Shown here: one piece after another, positions 28,526 through 36,929 of the stretch
How the letters are laid out: every line of letters starts with the position of its first letter
Position numbering within the stretch: the first letter of the stretch is position 1
Made by a program: the position numbers and the translations under genes
DNA from: Vibrio gelatinilyticus
GTDB lineage: Bacteria; Pseudomonadota; Gammaproteobacteria; Enterobacterales; Vibrionaceae
Direction: 5' to 3'
Assembly: GCF_022836845.1 (NCBI RefSeq)
Contig: NZ_JAJNNZ010000004.1
Span: 124,001 to 188,000, forward strand
DNA: 64,000 nt
The notes under the pieces: generated by a model
Told to the model about the DNA's origin: nothing
Seen by the model: only the letters and a program-made list of their open reading frames with translations
Databases searched by the model: none

Positions 28526-29740
28526 ATGGAAAGAGTATTTATAGTTGCAGCTAAGAGAACTCCCATAGGCTCATTTTGCGGAAGTTTTTCAAATATATCG
28601 GCAGGTGAACTGGCAGGGATAGCGATAAAAGGTGCCATAGAAAGTGCCCAGTTAGACAGTCAATTAGTTGATGAGGTCATCGTAGGTAACGTAGTTAGTG
28701 CCGATCAAGGTATGGGTGTCGGCAGGCAAGCAGCTCTTTATGCTGGAATACCGGAAACAGTGCCTGCTTATTCTGTCAATATGGTTTGTGGAAGTGGTAT
28801 GAAGTCCCTAACCGATGCTGCTTCACGAATAAAAGCAGGAGAGGCGAGCATCGTCATTGCGGCTGGTGTCGAAGTTATGTCTGCCATTCCATTTGCGATA
28901 GCTGGAAAAAATCGGCTAGGTCAAAAAATGGGAGACATTAACGCTAAAGACTTGCTGGTCTCTGATGGGCTCACTGATGCTTTCCACAAATACCATATGG
29001 GAATGACAGCAGAAAATGTTGCCAAGCGATTCAACATCACCCGTCAAGCACAAGATCTTTTCGCCTTTGAAAGCCAGACAAAGGCCGTTGCTGCCATTGA
29101 ACAAGGGCGGTTTGAAAATGAGATTGTTCCGGTGGATGTTCAGGAAAGGCGCAATATTCGACGCGTATCAGATGACGAATACCCTAAGGCATCAACCACA
29201 CTTGATGGGCTAGCTAAGTTACGACCAGCATTTGACAAGGAAGGCACCGTTACAGCCGGGAATGCGTCTGGAATTAATGATGGTGCCAGTGCACTGGTTG
29301 TTGTCTCTGAAACGGCTTTAAGACAGCTCAACTTAGAACCTATGTGTGAATTAGTGTCATCAGCGCAAACTGGACTTGCCCCCGAAATTATGGGGCTTGG
29401 TCCGGTAGAGTCAGTTACGCAAGCACTCGAAAAGATTCGACTTTCAATTCAGGATATTGATCTTTTTGAACTCAATGAAGCGTTTGCTGCACAAGCATTA
29501 GGGGTGATGCAAGGTTTAGCTGACAAGCACTCAGTATCGCTTGATTCGATTAAAGAAAAGTCGAATCTCAATGGCGGGGCAATCGCTCTGGGACACCCCC
29601 TCGGTGCTTCCGGCAACCGAATTGTAGTGACATTGATTCATGAGATGCAAAAACAAAAGTGTAAGTACGGTGTAGCTTCATTGTGCGTCGGTGGAGGAAT
29701 GGGAACAGCTATTGTCTTGCGAGGTATCAATAAAACTTAG
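28526..29740 (+). CDS. phaA: Acetyl-CoA acetyltransferase (beta-ketothiolase) PhaA
   Basis: PhaA condenses two acetyl-CoA into acetoacetyl-CoA, the entry step of PHB synthesis, and related enzymes also accept propionyl-CoA. The start is ATG 28526, directly after AAGGAGA that overlaps the phaB stop; product 404 residues. Thiolase active-site residues are present: nucleophile C88 (NMVCGSGM), H357 in GHPLGASG and C387 in CVGGGMG. The position within the pha operon gives the biosynthetic rather than degradative role. The 64-base gap to the phasin gene contains a good ribosome site but no clear terminator, so the transcript likely continues. The sequence is complete, with no unusual features. Confidence 0.93.
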   Translation: MERVFIVAAKRTPIGSFCGSFSNISAGELAGIAIKGAIESAQLDSQLVDEVIVGNVVSADQGMGVGRQAALYAGIPETVPAYSVNMVCGSGMKSLTDAASRIKAGEASIVIAAGVEVMSAIPFAIAGKNRLGQKMGDINAKDLLVSDGLTDAFHKYHMGMTAENVAKRFNITRQAQDLFAFESQTKAVAAIEQGRFENEIVPVDVQERRNIRRVSDDEYPKASTTLDGLAKLRPAFDKEGTVTAGNASGINDGASALVVVSETALRQLNLEPMCELVSSAQTGLAPEIMGLGPVESVTQALEKIRLSIQDIDLFELNEAFAAQALGVMQGLADKHSVSLDSIKEKSNLNGGAIALGHPLGASGNRIVVTLIHEMQKQKCKYGVASLCVGGGMGTAIVLRGINKT

Positions 29741-29804
29741 GGAAATAGAGAGCGCAACTTAAACAAAATAGATAACTGAAAATCATAAAATTTGGAGAGT
29801 AACT

Positions 29805-30152
29805 ATGTATACCGATATATTCAAAGTATTTACCGAACAATCAGAAAAGACATTTGAACCCTATGCAAAGTTTAACAAGCTAATGACGAAAAACGTTGAG
29901 GTTTTGACTGAGCTCCAACTCAATGCAGTACGCTCTTATAGTGAGTTAGGATTAGCACAGATGAAAGCCGTGAGTGAAGTCAAAGATGTCACATCTTTAG
30001 CTTCTTATAGCAGCCAACAATTGCAAACTTTGACTCGCTTGTCTCAACAAATGATGGACGACAGTACCAAGTTGCAAAACATTACTAAAGAATTCAAAGA
30101 CGATATCGAAGCCTTGACGACAGAAAACTTGAAGTCGACGACACCAGTTTAA
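29805..30152 (+). CDS. phaP: Phasin family protein (PHA granule-associated)
   Basis: Phasins are small amphipathic proteins that coat polyhydroxyalkanoate granules and set their size and number. The 115-residue product starts at ATG 29805 after GGAGAGT and is almost entirely helical with heptad-like spacing of L, M, A and V. It begins with the typical F-T-E-Q-x-E-K...-P-Y-x-K-F-N-K pattern and continues through L-T-E-L-Q and a QQLQTLTRLSQQMMDD segment. It has no signal peptide and no membrane helix. Its place between phaA and phaC supports the call. An imperfect hairpin with a T-rich tail follows the gene and could raise phasin level relative to PhaC. Confidence 0.88.
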   Translation: MYTDIFKVFTEQSEKTFEPYAKFNKLMTKNVEVLTELQLNAVRSYSELGLAQMKAVSEVKDVTSLASYSSQQLQTLTRLSQQMMDDSTKLQNITKEFKDDIEALTTENLKSTTPV

Positions 30153-30173
30153 TGACTTTACGTTACCATACGG

Positions 30174-30216
30174 AGGGCTTTCGGACCGATATTGGTGCAA
30201 GGCCCTTTTCCTTTTT
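30174..30216 (+). terminator. Possible attenuator between phasin and phaC
   Basis: An imperfect hairpin pairs AGGGCTT (30174-30180) with AAGGCCCT (30199-30206), with one bulged base and an 18-base loop. It is followed by a T-rich stretch (TTTTCCTTTTT). A partial terminator here would make phasin mRNA more abundant than phaC mRNA. The stem is short, so this is tentative. Confidence 0.35.
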
Positions 30217-30234
30217 CCAAGAAGAGGGCTTCCA

Positions 30235-32049
30235 ATGTTTCAGAATTTCTTTTCCGATTACTTAATTAAGTTACAAGAAACCAACCAGCAATGGTGGAAA
30301 GATCTTGAACAGGGTAAAGCGACCATCAGCACGCCATTGTCAGAGGCGATGCAAGAGTTAACAATAGAAGATGCGACACAGTTAATTGAAAGTGCGTCAA
30401 AACAACCCGCAGCCATGCTAGATGTACAAATGAAATGGTGGGCGCAGCAGTTAGAAATTTGGCAACGTGTTGCTTTGCATAATAATCGCGAACAGGTAGT
30501 TCCCAAAGAGAGTGGTGATCGTCGATTTGAAGACCAAGCTTGGCAAGACGAAGCTTTTTATAGTTTTATAAAACAATCTTATTTGCTGTTTAGTAAGACT
30601 TACCTAGATACAATAGAAAATGTTGAAGGACTTGATGCAAAAGCGAAAGAGAGACTGAGTTTTTTTTCGCGTCAGAAGTTAAATGCATTATCACCAAGCA
30701 ATTTCATCGCGACCAACCCTGAACTACTTAAACTTACCCTAGAACAAAATGGTGAAAACCTACTCGCAGGTCTTACTCAATTCCAGCAAGATATTGAAGC
30801 CAGTTCCGATGTGCTCAAGATCCGAATGACCAATACCGAGGCATTCCAGATAGGAGACCATATCGCTAATACACCTGGCGATGTGGTGTATAAAAATGAA
30901 CTGTTTGAGCTTATTCAATATCGGCCACTAACCGATAAAGTGAAATCGACGCCTTTACTTATCGTTCCTCCTTTTATCAACAAATACTACATTCTTGATC
31001 TACGAGATAAAAACTCTCTAGTAAGGTGGTTAGTGGAGCAAGGTCACACAGTATTTATGATGTCGTGGCGCAATCCTAGTGCGATGCAAAGTCATGTTGA
31101 ATTCGGTGACTATGTGACAAGCGGTGTCGTGAAAGCAGTTACCGCGATCGAATCCATTACAGGAAAAGACCAAATCAACGCTGCCGGCTATTGCATAGGA
31201 GGTACGGTTTTAGCTTCGACAGTCGCTTACTATGCAGCTAAGAGGATGAAAAAGCGTATTAAGTCGGCTAGCTTCTTTACAACGTTGCTTGATTTTAGTC
31301 AACCGGGTGAGGTGGGGGCTTATATCAACGATACTATAATCAGGGCGATTGAGACTCAAAACAATGCGTTAGGGTACATGGATGGTCGCTCTTTGAGCGT
31401 AACGTTTAGTTTGCTTCGAGAAAATAGTCTTTATTGGAATTACTATATAGACAACTATCTCAAAGGGAAGGCGCCTGTTGATTTCGATTTGTTGTACTGG
31501 AATAGCGACAGTACCAATGTGGCAGCAGCCACCCACAATTTTTTGCTTCGCGAACTTTATCTTGAAAATAAATTGATAAAAGACAAAGGTGTGAAGATTG
31601 GTGGGGTTTGGATTGATCTAAATAAAATCCGTATACCGAGTTACTTTATCTCTACTAAAGAGGACCACATTGCACTTTGGCAAGGTACTTATAGAGGGGC
31701 AATGCAAACGGGAGGAAACAAAACCTTTGTACTAGGCGAATCAGGGCATATAGCAGGTATCGTCAATCATCCAGACAAAGAAAAATATGGTTATTGGACT
31801 AATTCATCACTTGAAGAGTCTGCCGAAGAGTGGCTTGCTACGTCAGAGCACAATAATGGCTCTTGGTGGTTACATTGGAATGAGTGGCTTGAGCAGTTCC
31901 GTGATGATGAATTACAAGAGCCTTTCCCTACGGGGAATCAAGACTACCAAACCTTGGGCCCCGCGCCTGGTCAGTATGTTTTGCAAACACTTCCTATTAA
32001 TGAGGATCAAGAAACAGCTAAAACTCGCGATAAGGAACAAACAGAATAG
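30235..32049 (+). CDS. phaC: Class I poly(3-hydroxyalkanoate) synthase PhaC
   Basis: PhaC polymerises (R)-3-hydroxyacyl-CoA into polyester granules in the cytoplasm. The 604 residues fit class I synthases, which work without a PhaE or PhaR subunit. The N-terminal domain (about 1-200) has the usual QQWWKDL-type opening. The alpha/beta-hydrolase domain carries the lipase-like box GYCIGG with nucleophile C320, and D477 (KEDHIALW) and H505 (GESGHIAGI) complete the triad. The C-terminal region ends in a charged tail. The start is ATG 30235 after AGAGG. It follows the phasin gene by 82 bases. The sequence shows no defect, and the 166-base gap downstream leads to an FKBP-like gene that may or may not share the transcript. 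Confidence 0.95.
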   Translation: MFQNFFSDYLIKLQETNQQWWKDLEQGKATISTPLSEAMQELTIEDATQLIESASKQPAAMLDVQMKWWAQQLEIWQRVALHNNREQVVPKESGDRRFEDQAWQDEAFYSFIKQSYLLFSKTYLDTIENVEGLDAKAKERLSFFSRQKLNALSPSNFIATNPELLKLTLEQNGENLLAGLTQFQQDIEASSDVLKIRMTNTEAFQIGDHIANTPGDVVYKNELFELIQYRPLTDKVKSTPLLIVPPFINKYYILDLRDKNSLVRWLVEQGHTVFMMSWRNPSAMQSHVEFGDYVTSGVVKAVTAIESITGKDQINAAGYCIGGTVLASTVAYYAAKRMKKRIKSASFFTTLLDFSQPGEVGAYINDTIIRAIETQNNALGYMDGRSLSVTFSLLRENSLYWNYYIDNYLKGKAPVDFDLLYWNSDSTNVAAATHNFLLRELYLENKLIKDKGVKIGGVWIDLNKIRIPSYFISTKEDHIALWQGTYRGAMQTGGNKTFVLGESGHIAGIVNHPDKEKYGYWTNSSLEESAEEWLATSEHNNGSWWLHWNEWLEQFRDDELQEPFPTGNQDYQTLGPAPGQYVLQTLPINEDQETAKTRDKEQTE

Positions 32050-32215
32050 CAAGTGATGATCGGTTTGTTGGTTCCGATGGAATCAACAAACGATCCCTTC
32101 CTTATACTTAAAGGTCGAAAAATGTTAGGTATCAATGCTTACGTATCGGTAACATACTTATATATCTTCTAGAAGCCACTATTATTAAAGGAAATTGTAT
32201 GGTTCGGAGATTACG

Positions 32216-32827
32216 ATGGAATTTGAAACACTAGAGCAAAAAGTAAGCTACATCTTTGGTAGAGAGATAGGTAGTGAGCTCGCTAAAAAATCGTTCCCAA
32301 AAATGAATATTAAAATCATTCAAGAAGCCATAATGGATACCTTTACGCAAAAAGAGTGGCCATTTGATCCTAGTGATGCAGAAGCACTAAAAAAAGAAAT
32401 GGAAACTAAGCGCGAAGCAGACAAAGCTGATGTCGCTCAGCAAAAGCTTCAGTTCGAGCAAGCTTTCTTTGAAAGAAATGCTCAACGTGAAGAGGTAACC
32501 GTCCATAGTTCTGGTATTCAATACGAGACATTAAGCCAGGCTGATGAACAGGGCGTGATGCCGCAAGGTTCGGAATATTTACTCAGGCATAAAACATGGC
32601 TACTTAATGGCAAGCTCATAGACACTTCGACTCATTTGCCAGAACCTTTGTCTTTGACTCTCTCTCAAATGCCATTGTCATGGCTGGTCGCGGTCAAACA
32701 AATGACAGCGGGTGCAGTTTGGCGTTTATATGTACCGGCGCACCTGGCAATGGGTGATGACGAAGCGGGCGCGATACCACCAGAAACTGCCATCATATTT
32801 GATCTCCACTTGATCGGTGCAAAATAA
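32216..32827 (+). CDS. FKBP-type peptidyl-prolyl isomerase-like protein with altered active site
   Basis: This 203-residue protein (ATG 32216, five bases after GGAGA) joins an FkpA/FklB-type helical N-terminal domain (about 1-85, beginning VSYIFGREIGSELAKK) to a C-terminal FKBP domain (about 100-203). The FKBP fold is recognisable from WLLNGKLIDTS, the core tryptophan in PLSWL, RLYVPAHLAMG and AIPPETAIIFDLHLIG. Several active-site aromatics are replaced: the FDSS phenylalanine is isoleucine and the YG tyrosine is methionine. It may therefore be a weak isomerase or a chaperone. There is no signal peptide, so it should be cytoplasmic. It follows phaC on the same strand and ends at a terminator. 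A link to PHA granules is only suggested by position. Confidence 0.75.
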   Translation: MEFETLEQKVSYIFGREIGSELAKKSFPKMNIKIIQEAIMDTFTQKEWPFDPSDAEALKKEMETKREADKADVAQQKLQFEQAFFERNAQREEVTVHSSGIQYETLSQADEQGVMPQGSEYLLRHKTWLLNGKLIDTSTHLPEPLSLTLSQMPLSWLVAVKQMTAGAVWRLYVPAHLAMGDDEAGAIPPETAIIFDLHLIGAK

Positions 32828-32868
32828 AAGAGTCTCTAATACCCTAGTTGATAATCCTAAATATCAAC

Positions 32869-32899
32869 AAACACCAGCGCTTGAAGTTGGTGTTTTATT
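32869..32899 (+). terminator. Rho-independent terminator after the FKBP-like gene
   Basis: AAACACCA (32869-32876) pairs with TGGTGTTT (32888-32895) across an 11-base loop and is followed by further T-rich sequence. It lies 42 bases after the FKBP-like stop and closes the pha-side transcript. Confidence 0.75.
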
Positions 32900-33109
32900 T
32901 TGTAGAAACATCTTATGTTAGTCTAATGGCCCGCATTTGTGGGAAATTATAGCTGTTAATTATGCGTGGTGAGTTGGTTATTAATTTTACTAATATCAAG
33001 ATTAAGAGTTTCTAATGTCGCAATTCCTTACTATTGTTGAATTTTATGCTAATAAATGTTTAATTTTTGGTTTTTGTGTATATTTTCTGTAAGAAGCTCT
33101 TAGATTTTG

Positions 33110-33125
33110 CGTGATCTATGTCACA
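33110..33125. promoter_or_regulatory. Probable CRP (cAMP receptor protein) site upstream of the symporter
   Basis: CGTGA-TCTATG-TCACA matches the CRP consensus TGTGA-N6-TCACA at nine of ten conserved bases. It lies 113 bases upstream of the symporter start in a 411-base intergenic region that otherwise holds only the upstream gene's terminator. Carbon-source control of a dicarboxylate carrier by CRP is biologically reasonable. Promoter boxes were not assigned. Confidence 0.65.
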
Positions 33126-33238
33126 TCTTTCTGTTTGAAGAGATAAATTCGTTTCTGTTTTTGACCTACCTACTGCTAACCTGCTCCGCGCTTCCGATGA
33201 GAACATCAGGAAAGTGATTATAAAAATAAGGAGTAAAC

Positions 33239-34540
33239 ATGACTAACACCAAGAAACCGTTGTCACTCACAGCAAGAGTGCTAATCGGTATGGTTGCAGG
33301 TATTCTGACAGGCTTCGCGATTCGAGGTCTCTTTGCCGAAAATGGATTTGTAGATGCGTACATTGTAAATGGCCTTTTTGAGGTTGGCGGTCAAATCTTT
33401 ATAGCCAGCTTGAAAATGCTAGTTGTTCCTCTTGTTTTCGTTTCACTAGTGTGCGGAACAAGTTCTCTTAAGGATGTAACCACTCTAGGCCGTTTAGGTG
33501 GTAAGACCGTTCTTTTCTACATTGCTACGACCGCTATTGCAATTACGCTCGCACTAACAATGGGTACAGTATTCCAGCCAGGCGCAGGTGCAGATTTAAC
33601 TGCAGCGAGTTCATTTGCCTCGGCTGAAGCACCTTCTTTAGGACAAGTTATTATTAACATGTTCCCGACAAACCCTATTAGTGCAATGGCAGAAGGTAAA
33701 ACGCTTCAAGTAATCGTATTTGCCGTTCTGTTTGGTATTGCCATTAGTGCTTCCGGTAAGCCTGGTGAGCGAATTGCTGCCATCTTCCGTGATCTAAATG
33801 ACGTGATAATGAAACTGGTTGCGTTGCTAATGAACATCGCGCCATATGGTGTTTTCTTCCTAATGGCGAAGTTGTTTACTGGGCTGGGCTTAGGCGCTAT
33901 TGTCAATTTGGCAGAGTACTTCCTAGTGTTGTCCGCTGCGTTGTTGCTCCACGGTTTAGTTACCTACAGTGTAATGCTTAAGTCCTTTACAGGTCTTAAC
34001 CCAATTACATTCCTTAAGAAGATGGAAGACGCAATTATGTTCGCGTTTTCGACAGCATCTTCTAACGCAACAATTCCAGTAACCATGGAAACAGCGAAAA
34101 ATCGTCTAGGTGTTGATAACAAAGTCTCTTCATTTACGATTCCTTTGGGGGCAACCATCAATATGGACGGCACCGCGATTATGCAAGGTGTCGCGACAGC
34201 GTTCATTGCTCAAGCCTTTAATATCGACCTGACCATGGGTGACTACCTAATGGTTATCGTTACTGCAACAATTGCTTCAATTGGTACCGCCGGTGTACCG
34301 GGTGTTGGCTTAATCATGCTAGCGATGGTTCTAAACCAAGTGGGTCTGCCATTAGAAGGTATTGCTCTTATCATGGGTGTTGACCGCCTACTTGATATGA
34401 TTCGTACTGCAGTAAACATTACAGGTGACAGCGCGGTAACGTGTATTGTCGCTAAGTCTGAAGGCGCATTGGACGTCGAAAAATTCAATGACCCAGCGGC
34501 TGGTGAAAAAGAAGAAAAGGTAGAATTGGCTCGCGCATAA
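33239..34540 (+). CDS. Dicarboxylate/amino acid:cation symporter (DAACS family, GltP/DctA-like)
   Basis: This inner-membrane carrier takes up glutamate, aspartate or C4-dicarboxylates with Na+ or H+. The 433 residues are highly hydrophobic with about eight membrane helices and two re-entrant loops. Family marks are the serine-rich hairpin FSTASSNATIPVT, the cation-binding NMDGT motif within GATINMDGTA, the second hairpin GTAGVPGVG and the substrate motif DRLLDMIRTAVNITGD. ATG 33239 follows AAGGAG. The gene is monocistronic, with a CRP-like site upstream and a strong terminator 12 bases after the stop. The sequence does not decide between glutamate and dicarboxylates, so I give no symbol. Confidence 0.92.
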   Translation: MTNTKKPLSLTARVLIGMVAGILTGFAIRGLFAENGFVDAYIVNGLFEVGGQIFIASLKMLVVPLVFVSLVCGTSSLKDVTTLGRLGGKTVLFYIATTAIAITLALTMGTVFQPGAGADLTAASSFASAEAPSLGQVIINMFPTNPISAMAEGKTLQVIVFAVLFGIAISASGKPGERIAAIFRDLNDVIMKLVALLMNIAPYGVFFLMAKLFTGLGLGAIVNLAEYFLVLSAALLLHGLVTYSVMLKSFTGLNPITFLKKMEDAIMFAFSTASSNATIPVTMETAKNRLGVDNKVSSFTIPLGATINMDGTAIMQGVATAFIAQAFNIDLTMGDYLMVIVTATIASIGTAGVPGVGLIMLAMVLNQVGLPLEGIALIMGVDRLLDMIRTAVNITGDSAVTCIVAKSEGALDVEKFNDPAAGEKEEKVELARA

Positions 34541-34552
34541 TTCCACTGATAT

Positions 34553-34587
34553 AAAAAAGCCAATGATGTTGAGTCATTGGCTTTTTT
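34553..34587. terminator. Bidirectional terminator between symporter and ABC-2 operon
   Basis: A perfect 14-base-pair stem (AAAAAAGCCAATGA, 34553-34566, with its complement at 34574-34587) has a seven-base loop, an A-run on one side and a T-run on the other. It serves the symporter gene on the plus strand and the ABC-2 exporter operon ending at 34599 on the minus strand. Confidence 0.92.
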
Positions 34588-34598
34588 GTTTTTTAGGG

Positions 34599-35738
34599 TT
34601 ATACGATGGGAGACCACCTTCTTTTTTTAAACGAGAAGTAGGCGATGACTCCCCAACACAGTGCCTGAATCCATAACTGAGACCACTGCGGAGCTATCTG
34701 CTGCCAACTGGCTCCCATTTGGTTGAGCTTTAAAGTTCCATTGATCGCAGCCTGAGTGGGCAAAGTCGCAGCAACCCAGTTAATTGGGGTTGGAATCATT
34801 TCTAGTGGCCAAATAAAACCTGCCGAGAAAATCAGTGGCATCGAACTAAGCAATACTATAACGGTAACGAGCTCGCGCCTTGGCGTTATCGCACCTAACC
34901 AGATGCCGATAAAGCAAGTTGTTAAGAAGAACGGTAACAAGAAAGTCAGCAACGAAAATGGGTTCGCTAACTTTGTTATACCGTACATATCAAAACTAGC
35001 GCCAAAGTAAAACATACTTAACACATAATAGATAATGAGCAGTACAAAGGTGCGTACGGCGATAACCGACAAAGGTGATCGCTTCGTCCAATAGCCTTTT
35101 CCGTGCTTTTGAGTGCCACCTATCAGCCCAGCAGCCATTGCCAGAGTTTGCTGAAGTATCAATACAAATACCGCAGGCACAACATAATCGACATAACCCA
35201 TTCTTGGGTTAAATGTGGGTTTGCTGTTGAAATTCGAAGATGTGTACTGCTGTGAGGCTAACTCAAGTGGCACACCATCGATGAGGAGCTTGGCTACTTT
35301 CGTTTTTGCAGCCAATGTACCTCCTGCTTGTGCCAAACCTTCAACGACGGTTCCATACACTAGAAAAAGCGCAGCGTCTCCGGCGTAGGACAACACCGGA
35401 CTGGTACCCAACATAAGATCTTTGTAGAAATGCTCAGGAATAACAAGAAAGCCGGTAATTTGACCATTTAAGAATGACTCCTTAGCCGCTTCGATACTGT
35501 ATTCTCTCTTGATCACTTTTACGTTGGGGGTTGCATCAACCATACGCTCGAGTTGGTAACTGGTTTGACTTTGGTCGAGGTTTACTATCGCGATATGTTG
35601 TTCAGTAGGAGTTTGTTGGGTATAAGGAAGTGGGTACAAAAATGAATAGAATACTACGCCTCCAAACACCGTCAGAGTGACGACTGGGTTGGTCAGTATT
35701 GCCTTTAACTCGAGCTTAACGTGCTGAAATAGGGTCAC
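34599..35738 (-). CDS. ABC-2 type transporter permease (YhhJ-like)
   Basis: This 379-residue membrane subunit has the ABC-2 layout: one N-terminal helix (about 17-35), a large external domain (about 40-170, with DLDQSQTSYQLERMV-like sequence), then five C-terminal helices. It starts at GTG 35738, eight bases after AAGGAG, and overlaps the stop of the preceding permease by four bases, so the two are coupled and probably form a heterodimer. The operon reads tolC, hlyD, permease, permease and exports an unknown small molecule. No ATP-binding subunit is encoded in or next to it, so it must use an ATPase from elsewhere or work differently. This is the last gene, ending just before a shared terminator. 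Confidence 0.88.
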   Translation of the reverse strand: MTLFQHVKLELKAILTNPVVTLTVFGGVVFYSFLYPLPYTQQTPTEQHIAIVNLDQSQTSYQLERMVDATPNVKVIKREYSIEAAKESFLNGQITGFLVIPEHFYKDLMLGTSPVLSYAGDAALFLVYGTVVEGLAQAGGTLAAKTKVAKLLIDGVPLELASQQYTSSNFNSKPTFNPRMGYVDYVVPAVFVLILQQTLAMAAGLIGGTQKHGKGYWTKRSPLSVIAVRTFVLLIIYYVLSMFYFGASFDMYGITKLANPFSLLTFLLPFFLTTCFIGIWLGAITPRRELVTVIVLLSSMPLIFSAGFIWPLEMIPTPINWVAATLPTQAAINGTLKLNQMGASWQQIAPQWSQLWIQALCWGVIAYFSFKKRRWSPIV

Positions 35739-36919
35739 GAGTCTAACTCCTTACTCATATGTTTTTGTATTAGCATTAGGGTAAGTGCCATTGGAATGAC
35801 GTACACAAACATTGGCAATAGGTGTAAAAGAGAGCTAAGCGCGTTAACGCCATAGCTTGCCTGACTAACCTGAACTTCTATATAGTGGCTTATTGGTAGT
35901 AGTTCACGCCAAAATAACGCTACTTCACTCATATTAGTCGCAGGGAAAGTGATTCCCATAAAAGCGAAGCTTGGCGCGGTAAATGCACCCGCAAAGCTCA
36001 TTGCTCTTGCCGCATCACAAGTTAGAAAGAAGAAGAAGCATCCCATAACCATACAAGCAACGGTTGTTATAAGCAGTGCAATCGAGAGTACTGTCCAGCT
36101 ACCTTCCATTGGCCAGCCGATCAGATCATAGAACCAAATTAAAAACATAAAGCCCTGAGCAAGGAATAGCAGCCCATAGGGCAATAGCGTCTTAAAAAGG
36201 TGGGGGAGGATTGCTTGATCGCGAAACCAGCCTTTCAACCCACTGACTCGATAGTTTGCACTTAAAATAAGCACAGTGAACGAGACGACACCGATCTGCC
36301 AAATGGCAGGAATTATCGCAGTCACTAAAAACTGAGCGTAGTTGGTGTTTTTATTGAATAAAGGCGTAATTTGCGTACGAACAGCAACCGCTTTTCCTGC
36401 TGCTGCCAATGTAGTTGTGCTGCCTTTAGCCAGATTCTTAATGACATCGGCTTGTGCGTTAAAAGTTCCTTGAGCTTGTAGTGCTGCAGAGTTAATCAAG
36501 CGGCCGATCAAAATGTACTGACTGTTATAGAATAGCGTCACCTGTGGTGGGAACGACTTGATAACAGATTTGTCAAAATCGTAAGGGATCACAAGCATGG
36601 CATAGATATCGCCGCTCACCATTGCATCTTTAGCTTGTGCTACCGAATCGTATTGATGGCTTACACTCAGCATAGAAGTTGCATCGTAATTATTGATGAG
36701 CTTCTGCGATAGATAGCTTTTGTTTAAGTCAACTACACCGATTGGAAGATTGCTCGCAATGCCTTGAGAAAAAATGGCATAGATAGTTATCCAAATAAGC
36801 AGTGGAACCCATGTAAGGCAAGATAGTAGCCACTTATCGTGCCTTAGTATCTGCCATTGATTGTGAAGGCGACGCTTGAGCGTCACCTTGCGGGTGTATG
36901 CATAGGAGTCCTGGGTCAT
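35735..36919 (-). CDS. ABC-2 type transporter permease
   Basis: This 394-residue paralogue of the next gene in the operon has the same design: basic cytoplasmic start, a first helix near residues 33-53, an external domain to about 210 containing GDIYAMLVIPYDFDKS, and five helices afterwards. Exporters of this class (YhhJ/YbhR/YbhS type) pair two such permeases with an HlyD protein and a TolC channel to expel drugs or metabolites. ATG 36919 lies eight bases after AGGA. It is 10 bases downstream of hlyD and overlaps the following permease. The protein has no nucleotide-binding motif of its own. The substrate cannot be predicted from sequence. Confidence 0.88.
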   Translation of the reverse strand: MTQDSYAYTRKVTLKRRLHNQWQILRHDKWLLSCLTWVPLLIWITIYAIFSQGIASNLPIGVVDLNKSYLSQKLINNYDATSMLSVSHQYDSVAQAKDAMVSGDIYAMLVIPYDFDKSVIKSFPPQVTLFYNSQYILIGRLINSAALQAQGTFNAQADVIKNLAKGSTTTLAAAGKAVAVRTQITPLFNKNTNYAQFLVTAIIPAIWQIGVVSFTVLILSANYRVSGLKGWFRDQAILPHLFKTLLPYGLLFLAQGFMFLIWFYDLIGWPMEGSWTVLSIALLITTVACMVMGCFFFFLTCDAARAMSFAGAFTAPSFAFMGITFPATNMSEVALFWRELLPISHYIEVQVSQASYGVNALSSLLHLLPMFVYVIPMALTLMLIQKHMSKELDS

Positions 36920-36929
36920 TAAAGGTATC

